Source: Thermomicrobiaceae bacterium
Lineage (GTDB): Bacteria > Chloroflexota > Chloroflexia > Thermomicrobiales > Thermomicrobiaceae
Length of the DNA stretch: 7,979 nucleotides
Direction: 5' to 3'
NCBI GenBank assembly: GCA_007124395.1
Contig: SLFF01000159.1
Span: forward strand, 1-7,979
The position numbers and the translations under genes were made by a program. The notes below the pieces were generated by a model, which had not been told where the DNA came from, did no database searches, and worked only from the letters and a program-made list of their open reading frames with translations. Positions 1-6,238 of this stretch are shown here, one piece after another. Every line of letters starts with the position of its first letter. Positions within the stretch are counted from its first letter, which is position 1.

Positions 1-1125
1 GACCAGATCCAGCTCTTCGAGCAGGCCACCGGCGATCCTCAAATGCTCGACTGGCAGGAGATGACACTCACTGCAGGGGATACCGGCCTCAACGGCTTCC
101 CACATTTCATGATCAAGGAAATCAGTGAGCAACCGGACGTACTGCGAAGACTGGTCACGGACGGTATCGAACCGGTGCGGGGTCTGGCTGAGCTGATTCG
201 AGAGTCGTACGGGACGTTCCTGGTTGGCAGCGGTACTTCGAGTTACGCCGCTTTGACCGGCTCCTATCTCTTTTCGCGAATCGCCCGGCGACATGTCAAC
301 TTCACCGTCGGCTCAGAGTTCAAGTATCAGGAACATTTTCTGACCGAGCGCAGCCTGGTGGTGGCGTTGTCACAGAGTGGCGAAACCGCGGACGTCATCG
401 AAGCGGTGATGGCTGCCAAAGAACGAGGGGCGACGATCGCCGCGCTGGTGAATGTGCCCGGATCGACGCTGGATCGCATGGCCGACTACTCCGTTCACCT
501 GAACGCAGGCCCGGAACAGTGCGTACTCTCAACCAAAGCGTATGTTGCCAAGGTGGCCGTATTGTTGCTGGCAGCGCACATTCTGAACGGTAGCGAACAC
601 GCCGGTCGAGAGATCATCTGGCAATCGGTCGACGGAATCGAGCAATTGCTGTCCCCGATCGCAAATGACAATCTCCTCGCCGTCTCGAGAAGCATCGTGG
701 ATCACGATCACTGCTACATTATCGGCCGTGGTCTCTCCTACCCGACGGCCCTCGAATCGGCACTGAAGATCAAGGAAGTCAGCTACATTCACGCCGAAGG
801 TTTTGCCGGAGGCGAACTGAAGCATGGCGTTATTGCGCTCATCGACAAGGGCACGCCAGCGATCGTCTTTTCGCCGCTGGATGAGACGCGGGACGACATT
901 CTCTCCGGGGCGATGGAGATGAAGAGCCGTGGCGCATTGATCATCGGCGTCTCCCCGGAGAACGACGAAGTGTTCGATCTGCACGTGCCGGTAGCGGACG
1001 TTGGAGATGGCTCACCGATCGTCAATGTCGTTCCGGCGCAGTTGCTCGGATACCAGCTGGCATTGATGCGGAACCTGGATCCTGACAAGCCACGCAATCT
1101 GGCGAAGAGCGTTACGGTCAAGTAG
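1..1125 (+). CDS. glmS: Glutamine-fructose-6-phosphate aminotransferase (isomerizing), C-terminal isomerase part; 5' end cut by window
   Basis: GlmS converts fructose-6-phosphate and glutamine to glucosamine-6-phosphate, the first step of UDP-GlcNAc supply for the cell wall, in the cytoplasm. The reading frame is open to base 1. The residues before the first ATG (43) read as the linker preceding the HFMIKEISEQP segment, which is typical of the start of the isomerase half. The N-terminal glutaminase domain therefore lies upstream, and neither 43 nor 61 is the true start. Two SIS domains follow: the first carries GSGTSSYAAL and LSQSGETADV (about 367-396), the second GRGLSYPTALESALKIKE and HAEGFAGGELKHG (about 724-828). 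The conserved Glu and His of the isomerase site are present in the latter block. The end, DKPRNLAKSVTVK, is the canonical GlmS tail with its catalytic lysine. The usual CGTS is SGTS here; that cysteine is not catalytic. The stop TAG abuts the tatD ATG, which indicates co-transcription. A SIS-only paralogue is unlikely given the tail and the open 5' frame. Confidence 0.95.
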   Translation, partial: DQIQLFEQATGDPQMLDWQEMTLTAGDTGLNGFPHFMIKEISEQPDVLRRLVTDGIEPVRGLAELIRESYGTFLVGSGTSSYAALTGSYLFSRIARRHVNFTVGSEFKYQEHFLTERSLVVALSQSGETADVIEAVMAAKERGATIAALVNVPGSTLDRMADYSVHLNAGPEQCVLSTKAYVAKVAVLLLAAHILNGSEHAGREIIWQSVDGIEQLLSPIANDNLLAVSRSIVDHDHCYIIGRGLSYPTALESALKIKEVSYIHAEGFAGGELKHGVIALIDKGTPAIVFSPLDETRDDILSGAMEMKSRGALIIGVSPENDEVFDLHVPVADVGDGSPIVNVVPAQLLGYQLALMRNLDPDKPRNLAKSVTVK

Positions 1126-1917
1126 ATGCAACTCGTCGATACTCATTGTCATATCGATCTGGATGCGTTCGATGACGACCGGGAAGCTGCGCTCGATCGG
1201 GCCCGTCACGCGGGTGTCGAGCACATGCTGGTTATCGGATTCGAACCCGAGCGATGGAAAGCGGCCCTGGAACTACAGGGCCGTGTCCCGGGCATCGCAG
1301 TCGCCGCCGGCCTGCACCCGAATAGCGCCAGCCAGTTCAGCGATGAAATGCTGGACGAGATCGCGACAGTGGCAAAACGGCCTGAAGTCATCGCCATCGG
1401 TGAAACCGGTGTCGACTGCTACTGGGACAATGCCCCGCTCGAACTGCAAAAGCAGGCGTTTGCGGCCCAGATCGATCTGGCTCGGCAACTCGACATGCCA
1501 TTCATCATTCACCAGCGCGATGCAGAGAAGGAAGTGCTCGACGTCCTGCGTCAGTTCTCCGGAACCCATCGCGGGGTATTGCATTGCTTCACTGGTGACT
1601 GGCATTATGCGCAGGAAGTTCTCGATCTTGGACTGTATATCGGACTCGGAGGGGCAATAACCTTCAAGTCTCGAACCGACCTCCATGAGGCAGCGGCGAA
1701 AATACCGCTGGAGCGGATCGTTCTCGAAACGGACTCGCCGTTCATGGCACCGGTACCGCATCGAGGAAAGCGAAACGAGCCGGCCTACGTCGCGCGTGTC
1801 GCGGAGCGTCTGGCTGAACTGCGGGACGCGCCACTCCTCGAGGTTGCGGACACCACGACATGCAACGCAAGCCAGCTGTTTCCAGGACTGATCGACAATG
1901 AACAGGCGAACCTGTGA
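1126..1917 (+). CDS. tatD: TatD family metal-dependent hydrolase (putative deoxyribonuclease)
   Basis: This is a 263-residue TIM-barrel amidohydrolase of the TatD/YcfH family. Members bind two divalent metals and several have been shown to act as 3'-5' exonucleases or DNases in the cytoplasm. Family motifs appear in order: THCHID at residues 6-11 (metal ligands H7 and H9), GETGVDCYWD at 92-101 (E93), IIHQRDA at 127-133 (H129), HCFTGD at 153-158 (H153), ETDSPF at 201-206 (D203) and PHRGKRNEP at 211-219. All metal ligands are present and the length is normal. The usual GLDYYWD is GVDCYWD here, a mild variation. The ATG directly follows the glmS stop with no spacer and no clear Shine-Dalgarno sequence, so translation may be coupled. 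Its 3' end overlaps rdgB by 4 nt. The family call is firm; the exact substrate cannot be read from sequence. Confidence 0.95.
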   Translation: MQLVDTHCHIDLDAFDDDREAALDRARHAGVEHMLVIGFEPERWKAALELQGRVPGIAVAAGLHPNSASQFSDEMLDEIATVAKRPEVIAIGETGVDCYWDNAPLELQKQAFAAQIDLARQLDMPFIIHQRDAEKEVLDVLRQFSGTHRGVLHCFTGDWHYAQEVLDLGLYIGLGGAITFKSRTDLHEAAAKIPLERIVLETDSPFMAPVPHRGKRNEPAYVARVAERLAELRDAPLLEVADTTTCNASQLFPGLIDNEQANL

Positions 1918-2543
1918 CACGAGTTGTACTGGCGTCGCACAACCAGAAAAAGGCACGAGAAATGCGATCGCTACTTCCGGAAGGGTTTGAAGTCGTCACT
2001 GCCGACGACGCACAGATTCAACTTCCTGAAGAGACTGGCGAGACATTCGAGGCGAACGCTTTGCTGAAGGCACGAGCTGCAGCGTCGCAGAGCGGGATGC
2101 TCAGTGTCGCGGATGATTCCGGACTGGAAATCGACGCTCTCGGCGGCAAACCAGGCGTGCGATCAGCGAGGTTCGCTGAGGATCATGGGCGCTCGGCATC
2201 CGACGAGGAAAATAATCGGTTGGTAATCGAGATGCTTTCAGATACAGACGACTCTGCTCGCACCGCCCGGTTCGTATCGGCCATCGCGATCGTCGATCCA
2301 GACGGCGAGGAATCGGTCGTCCGCGGGACTGTCGAAGGTCGAATCACCGATGCACCGCGCGGCTCGAACGGTTTTGGCTACGATCCACTGTTCATCCCGA
2401 GCGGTGACGAACGAACAATGGCAGAACTCACCGACGACGAAAAGAACGCCATCAGCCACCGGGGCAAAGCGTTCCAGCTCGCCATCCCGCTTATTGTCAG
2501 GATGGCCACTCAACATGACATCGAACCGATAAACGATGACTAG
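1914..2543 (+). CDS. rdgB: RdgB/HAM1 family XTP/dITP diphosphatase
   Basis: This enzyme hydrolyses dITP, XTP and related deaminated purine triphosphates to the monophosphate plus pyrophosphate, which keeps hypoxanthine and xanthine out of DNA and RNA. The 209 residues carry all the family blocks: LASHNQKK at 6-13, ETFEANALLKA at 43-53, VADDSGLEIDALGGKPGVRS at 65-84 (catalytic and metal-binding acidic DDSG), GFGYDPLFIP at 153-162, MAEL at 169-172 and KNAISHRGKA at 177-186. Length is typical. The start is a GTG whose first four bases overlap the tatD TGA (GTGA), a classic translationally coupled junction. No better in-frame start exists before the SHNxxK block. A 39-nt spacer separates the stop from the ATG of the following Mur-like gene. 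Confidence 0.96.
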   Translation: MTRVVLASHNQKKAREMRSLLPEGFEVVTADDAQIQLPEETGETFEANALLKARAAASQSGMLSVADDSGLEIDALGGKPGVRSARFAEDHGRSASDEENNRLVIEMLSDTDDSARTARFVSAIAIVDPDGEESVVRGTVEGRITDAPRGSNGFGYDPLFIPSGDERTMAELTDDEKNAISHRGKAFQLAIPLIVRMATQHDIEPINDD

Positions 2544-2582
2544 CAATCCACGCACGACGCAATCACGAACTGGTTGAAATCT

Positions 2583-3830
2583 ATGAAGACGCATTCCGAA
2601 TCATCTGTTGAACCGATCCGGCGCCGCGCGCCAGACTTGCCGTCACTTCCGATCGTGGCAATCGCCGGCAGCCGTGGTAAGTCAACCGTTGCCTGGCTAC
2701 TGAACGAAATACTCGTTGCCCAGCACCTGAAGATCGGCCTCTGGACCACAACTGGTGTCTACAAGAATGGCGACCACCTGGTCGGCGAACTCGGTCCGTG
2801 GTCGGACGTTATGGGCAGTCTGGCCAGAGGTGAACTGGACGTGGCAATCCAGGAACTCGAAGACCCGGTAGTGACCGGTGTCGGGCTCCCACAGCATACC
2901 TACCCCATTGCCGCGATCTCGTCTCTGTGCGGCAACAACGATGAATGTCTTATCAGTTCGGAGGCCGAACAGGGGGCGCAGGCACAGCATATTGTCGCGC
3001 GCGCAGTTCGCCCGGATGGCGTGCTGGTGCTCAACGCGGACGATCAGGCGGTGATGGTGGCAGCAGACGACACGGCTGCCACGGTGTCACTCTTCGGGCT
3101 GCATCCAGACAATCCGACGCTTCGTCACCATATCGATGAAGGCGGCTCGGCTGTCTGGCTAGATGGAACGCGCGTGGTGGCCGGGAATTCCTGGGCACCA
3201 GAAGTAATCTGCGATGCATCCGAAGCGGCATTCACGCTCGATGGATCACTCACGTTCCAGGTGCAAAACCTGCTCTGCGCCGTGAGCCTGGCCTGGAACA
3301 TGGGGATCGATCGGGAGGCGATCGCTGAGGGGATCAGATCGTTTGAACCGGACGTCGAGCTGATGCCTGGCAGTTGCAACATCCTCGAGCATGGGGAGGC
3401 CACAATCCTCCTCGATTCGGCTCGTCACGTCTGGACGGTGAGATCACTGATCCGGGGTATCCGGGATTCAGCGTTCCACCGGACCGTCGTCGTCACCGAC
3501 TGTTTCCCACATCTCGACGATGAGCAGACAGTCGAAGTCGGCCGGTTGATCGGACGGGTGGCCGATGTTGTCGTCACCCAGCGTCATGCAACTGACAACC
3601 ACAGTCTGGACCAGTTCAAACATGGCCTGGCCAATAACGATGTTCCACCGCTCGTCTTCGCCATGCCGAGCGAGATTCACGGTATCGAGCGGGCAGTGCA
3701 TATGCTGCATCCAAACGATCTCTGCCTTGTTCTGACACAGAACGTGACTGAATCCGTTGCCCGGATTCGTGCACTCTCTCGAATCAGTATCCAGACTGGT
3801 CCTCCGGAAATCGAACCAACCGGAGGGTGA
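2583..3830 (+). CDS. Standalone Mur-ligase-like protein related to the C-terminal half of cyanophycin synthetase; ligase motifs eroded
   Basis: This 415-residue protein has the fold signature of ATP-dependent Mur ligases. With numbering from ATG 2583, a P-loop AGSRGKST spans 28-35, followed by TTTGVY (55-60), VLNADD (149-154), FQVQNLLCAVSLAW (225-238), PGS (262-264) and LLDSARH (276-282). The order and spacing match the Mur half of cyanophycin synthetase (CphA) better than MurC-F, and the GSRGKS P-loop also recalls CapB/PgsB. There is no ATP-grasp half and no sign of a membrane segment. Several normally conserved ligase motifs are altered: ETARGG reads ELEDPV (91-96), DHLG is replaced around GNNDEC (117-122), and DYAHNP reads DSARHV. 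ATP binding is therefore likely, but amino-acid ligation is uncertain and the substrate unknown. An upstream in-frame TTG at 2574 would add three residues; ATG was preferred, though neither start has a clear Shine-Dalgarno sequence. The gene is co-directional with rdgB. Confidence 0.75.
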   Translation: MKTHSESSVEPIRRRAPDLPSLPIVAIAGSRGKSTVAWLLNEILVAQHLKIGLWTTTGVYKNGDHLVGELGPWSDVMGSLARGELDVAIQELEDPVVTGVGLPQHTYPIAAISSLCGNNDECLISSEAEQGAQAQHIVARAVRPDGVLVLNADDQAVMVAADDTAATVSLFGLHPDNPTLRHHIDEGGSAVWLDGTRVVAGNSWAPEVICDASEAAFTLDGSLTFQVQNLLCAVSLAWNMGIDREAIAEGIRSFEPDVELMPGSCNILEHGEATILLDSARHVWTVRSLIRGIRDSAFHRTVVVTDCFPHLDDEQTVEVGRLIGRVADVVVTQRHATDNHSLDQFKHGLANNDVPPLVFAMPSEIHGIERAVHMLHPNDLCLVLTQNVTESVARIRALSRISIQTGPPEIEPTGG

Positions 3831-3839
3831 CGTGCCCTC
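3801..3839 (+). repeat. Two overlapping, mutually exclusive inverted repeats at the 3' end of the Mur-like gene
   Basis: CCTCCGG (3801-3807) pairs perfectly with CCGGAGG (3820-3826) across a 12-nt loop. GAGGG (3823-3827) can instead pair with CCCTC (3835-3839) across a 7-nt loop. Both use the bases around the TGA stop, so only one hairpin can form at a time. No T-tract follows, so this is not a standard intrinsic terminator. It might stabilise the 3' end or weakly attenuate read-through into the PHP gene, but this is speculative. Confidence 0.4.
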
Positions 3840-3852
3840 GCTGCCTTCGTTA

Positions 3853-3895
3853 TCATGCAGACCGTGAAACTGGAGTAATTTCCCGGACTGCATGA
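3853..3895 (+). repeat. Inverted repeat in the gap before the PHP gene
   Basis: TCATGCAGACCG (3853-3864) and CGGACTGCATGA (3884-3895) form a 12-bp inverted repeat with a single A-A mismatch around a 19-nt spacer. It fills most of the only noticeable intergenic gap (3831-3908). In RNA it would be a stem-loop just upstream of the PHP start; in DNA it could be an operator-like dyad. No T-run follows the right arm, so a terminator is unlikely. Within the spacer, TAATTT (3876-3881) is a poor -10 match and no convincing -35 accompanies it. Confidence 0.45.
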
Positions 3896-3897
3896 AA

Positions 3898-3902
3898 TGA
3901 GG
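3898..3902 (+). promoter_or_regulatory. Ribosome binding site TGAGG that decides the PHP gene start
   Basis: TGAGG lies 6 nt before GTG 3909, a good Shine-Dalgarno distance. The alternative ATG at 3897 has no purine-rich stretch upstream; that region is the right arm of the inverted repeat. The site therefore favours GTG 3909 as the start. Confidence 0.5.
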
Positions 3903-3908
3903 CAACTG

Positions 3909-4583
3909 GTGGTTATCGATTTCCATTCCCACACCTATTGGAGCGACGGCGTGCTCTCCCCTGTTGAACATGCCCGTCGAGCCCTCGTGAACGGCTACAC
4001 GGCGATCGGAGTGACCGATCACACCGGAGTCGGCAACGTCGATCACCTCATTACCGAACTGAAGCGCGACCGCGACATCGTCGAGCGATACTGGCCAATC
4101 AAGGTCATCGTCGGTGTCGAACTCACCCATGTACCAGCCAAGGGCATCGCAGAGGCGGCCAGAGCAGCCCGGAGAGCTGGGGCCGAGATCGTCGTACTGC
4201 ATGGCGAGACACCGGTAGAACCAGTGGAACCCGGCTCAGACGGCGCCGCGATTGACTGCGGTTATGTCGACTTAATCGGGCACCCGGGCCACATCACCGA
4301 TGATGAAGTCCGCCGGGCGATCGCCAATGACGTCTATCTGGAGATCTCCGCACGAAGCGGCCACTGCCTCACCAACGGTCATGTCGCCAGGCTCGGTCAG
4401 GCCCTTGGCGCCAAATTGGTCGTGGATAGCGATGCACACTCACCGTCCGACCTGTTGACCGACAAGTTCCAGCGTTCGGTGGCACTTGGTGCCGGCATCG
4501 AGGAATCGAATCTCGAAAATGTCCTCAGAACCTGGCCAGCGGAACTCCTGCAACGCTGCCTCTCCCGGAGAGAGGGTTCGTGA
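3909..4583 (+). CDS. PHP-domain metal-dependent phosphoesterase (histidinol-phosphatase-like)
   Basis: This single-domain PHP protein has 224 residues from GTG 3909, or 228 from ATG 3897. It shows the full set of PHP metal ligands: DFHSHTYWSDG near the N-terminus, VTDHTG, GVELTH, VVLHGETPVEP, LIGHPGH, YLEISARSGH and VDSDAH. The LHGETPVEPVEPG and SARSGHCLTNGH blocks match a group of short PHP proteins common in archaea and some bacteria, often labelled histidinol-phosphatase-like. No histidine-biosynthesis genes are nearby, so that label should not be read as function; a phosphoesterase or nuclease role is equally possible. GTG 3909 was chosen because of the TGAGG site and because members usually begin right at the xIDFHSHT strand. 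Its TGA shares one base with the polX ATG (TGATG), and a second PHP domain sits in that next protein, so the two are probably co-translated and may work together. Confidence 0.85.
   Translation: MVIDFHSHTYWSDGVLSPVEHARRALVNGYTAIGVTDHTGVGNVDHLITELKRDRDIVERYWPIKVIVGVELTHVPAKGIAEAARAARRAGAEIVVLHGETPVEPVEPGSDGAAIDCGYVDLIGHPGHITDDEVRRAIANDVYLEISARSGHCLTNGHVARLGQALGAKLVVDSDAHSPSDLLTDKFQRSVALGAGIEESNLENVLRTWPAELLQRCLSRREGS
4571..4576 (+). promoter_or_regulatory. Strong ribosome binding site for polX
   Basis: AGAGGG, within the longer purine run GGAGAGAGGG (4567-4576), precedes ATG 4583 by 6 nt. It supports ATG 4583 over the in-frame GTG at 4580. It lies inside the last codons of the PHP gene, consistent with coupled translation. 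Confidence 0.6.
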
Positions 4584-6238
4584 TGACCAACGCTGAAGTC
4601 TCAGAGATTCTGAAGCAGTTCGCCGATCTCCTCGACATTAAGGGCGAGAGTGGATTCCGGGTGTCGGCCTATCGGCGCAGTGCCGACACGATCAAACGAC
4701 TTGATGAGCCGGTTAGCACTCTTGTTGAAGAAGAGCGGCTGACCGACCTCAAGGGCATCGGGAAGGGCCTTGCGGCCAACATCACCGAGATCGTTCGGAC
4801 CGGGGAGCTTGAGGAAATGACCATCGTCCAGGATGAAGTACCCGCAACGCTGCTGACGATCCTGGCGATTCCCGGCATCGGCCCGAAGTCGGTAGGCCTG
4901 TTCTACCGTGAGCTCGGCATCACTAATCTCGAGCAATTGGAGCAGGCGATCGAGTCAGGCCAGCTCATCGAACTCAAAGGGATCGGCAAGAAGCAGGAGT
5001 CCCGTATCACAGAGGGTATTTCATTCCTGCGGCAGCGGAGCGGCAAGATGTCCATCGGCACCGCACTCCCAGTTGCCAGACGGCTCTCACATTTGCTCGC
5101 CGCTGCGCTGGAAACCCGGGCCGAAATCGCCGGCAGTGTCAGACGTCGTGCCGAAGTTGTCGGGAACATCGATCTGCTAGTCGAGGGCGAGGACCACGAC
5201 CAGATTGCCTCGGCAGTCGAAACAGCCTGGGACGGCGTAGAAACCATCGAGCAGGAAGAGCACACGACAAACGTGACGGTAAGCCGCATTGGTCACGTGC
5301 GCGTGATTTCATCACCCTCGGGGTCGTTCGGTGGAGCACTCGTTAGGACGACCGGTAGCCAGGCTCATGTCGAGGCACTCGAAGTGGATGGGCGCAAGTC
5401 GTTCGTCGATGAATCCAGCCTCTACCAATCGGTTGAATGCTCCTGGATTCCCCCAGAACTCCGCGAGAACCGCGGCGAAATCGAGTTGGCCCGTCAGAAT
5501 TCCCTTCCCGATCTCGTGGAGCTGAACCGGATTCGCGGTGATCTGCACCTTCACTCGGTCTGGAGCGACGGCAGAGCCACGATCCCGGAGCTCGCCAAAC
5601 GGGCAATCGAGCTCGGCTATGCCTACCTCTCGATTGCCGATCACTCACATGGGCTGGCAATCGCCAACGGATTGGACGCAGAACGCCTGGAGCAGCAGCG
5701 ACGAGAGATCGAAATCGTCCGAGAGCAATTCCCGGATCTCCACATTCTTTGCGCGTCTGAGGTCGAGGTTCGACGGGATGGGTCGCTCGATTTCCCGGAT
5801 GATGTGCTGGAACAGCTGGATCTGGTGGTTGCCTCACTGCACAGCGGTCGAAACATGCCCACTGAGGAGATGACATCCCGGATTCTCTCCGCGATCGAGA
5901 ACCCACACGTGGATATCATCGCTCACCCGACCGGTCGGATCGTCGAGCAACGCCCGGGTGCATCATATGACTGGGATACAGTGTTCGAGGCCGCCGCCAG
6001 AACGAAGACTGCACTGGAGATCAATGCCAACCCCGCCCGTCTCGACCTTCCTGAAGATCTGGCCCGCCAGGCAGTCGAGGCTGGCGTACTGATCGCCATC
6101 GATTCAGATGCTCACGACCTTCAGGGTCTGGATGTCATGGAGTACGGTGTAGGAATTGCCAGGCGTGGCTGGGTGGAAACAGATTCGGTGGTCAATACCT
6201 GGACGCTGGATGCTCTGCTCGAATGGCTAAGCCGATAG
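4583..6238 (+). CDS. polX: PolX family protein: helix-hairpin-helix, degenerate polymerase domain, intact PHP exonuclease domain
   Basis: Bacterial PolX normally joins a pol-beta-type gap-filling polymerase to a C-terminal PHP 3'-5' exonuclease and serves in base-excision repair. The 551 residues (from ATG 4583) start with an 8-kDa-like region and three HhH motifs: LKGIGKGLA (56-64), IPGIGPKSV (97-105) and LKGIGKKQE (131-139). The polymerase core follows with AGSVRRR at 183-189, then VGNIDLL at 193-199, where the canonical first catalytic Asp of GDID is Asn195; Asp197 remains. The third Asp, expected in a VDLRVV strand, is His238 in GHVRVI. TGSQAHVE (257-264) is kept, but the following thumb segment with LNEYG seems to be missing about 15-20 residues before WIPPELRE. 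The PHP domain is complete: DLHLHSVWSDG (320-330), ADHS (352-355), SEVEV with E393, SLHSG with H420, AHPTGR (447-452), EINANP (479-484) and DSDAH (507-511). The protein is therefore likely a DNA-binding exonuclease without polymerase activity. It overlaps convergent dnaE by 12 nt. Confidence 0.92.
   Translation: MTNAEVSEILKQFADLLDIKGESGFRVSAYRRSADTIKRLDEPVSTLVEEERLTDLKGIGKGLAANITEIVRTGELEEMTIVQDEVPATLLTILAIPGIGPKSVGLFYRELGITNLEQLEQAIESGQLIELKGIGKKQESRITEGISFLRQRSGKMSIGTALPVARRLSHLLAAALETRAEIAGSVRRRAEVVGNIDLLVEGEDHDQIASAVETAWDGVETIEQEEHTTNVTVSRIGHVRVISSPSGSFGGALVRTTGSQAHVEALEVDGRKSFVDESSLYQSVECSWIPPELRENRGEIELARQNSLPDLVELNRIRGDLHLHSVWSDGRATIPELAKRAIELGYAYLSIADHSHGLAIANGLDAERLEQQRREIEIVREQFPDLHILCASEVEVRRDGSLDFPDDVLEQLDLVVASLHSGRNMPTEEMTSRILSAIENPHVDIIAHPTGRIVEQRPGASYDWDTVFEAAARTKTALEINANPARLDLPEDLARQAVEAGVLIAIDSDAHDLQGLDVMEYGVGIARRGWVETDSVVNTWTLDALLEWLSR

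Noticed and set aside
43..1125. Treating the ATG at 43 (or 61) as the start of a complete two-SIS-domain protein
   Set aside because: The frame is open to base 1 and the residues before and after 43 read as the GlmS inter-domain linker; the C-terminal tail is canonical GlmS. The gene is truncated by the window edge.
1273..1956. Minus-strand open frame of 227 codons opposite tatD
   Set aside because: It is a shadow of tatD, whose complete motif set is on the plus strand; the antisense translation is cysteine- and arginine-rich with no recognisable domain.
3318..3325. GCGATCGC as a cyanobacterial HIP1 repeat indicating a cyanobacterium
   Set aside because: Only three copies were seen in 8 kb and general GATC enrichment can explain them; the gene content does not otherwise point to cyanobacteria.
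3801..3839. Intrinsic terminator after the Mur-like gene
   Set aside because: The hairpins are GC-rich but no run of T residues follows either of them; recorded as inverted repeats only.
3853..3881. Sigma-70-type promoter ahead of the PHP gene
   Set aside because: TAATTT matches the -10 consensus at only three positions and the correctly spaced -35 (TCATGC) is poor; not supportable from sequence.
3468..4202. Long open frame of 244 codons on the minus strand across the mur/php junction
   Set aside because: It lies antisense to two well-supported genes, its translation shows no recognisable family motifs, and it would leave no room for the conserved PHP and Mur motifs on the plus strand.
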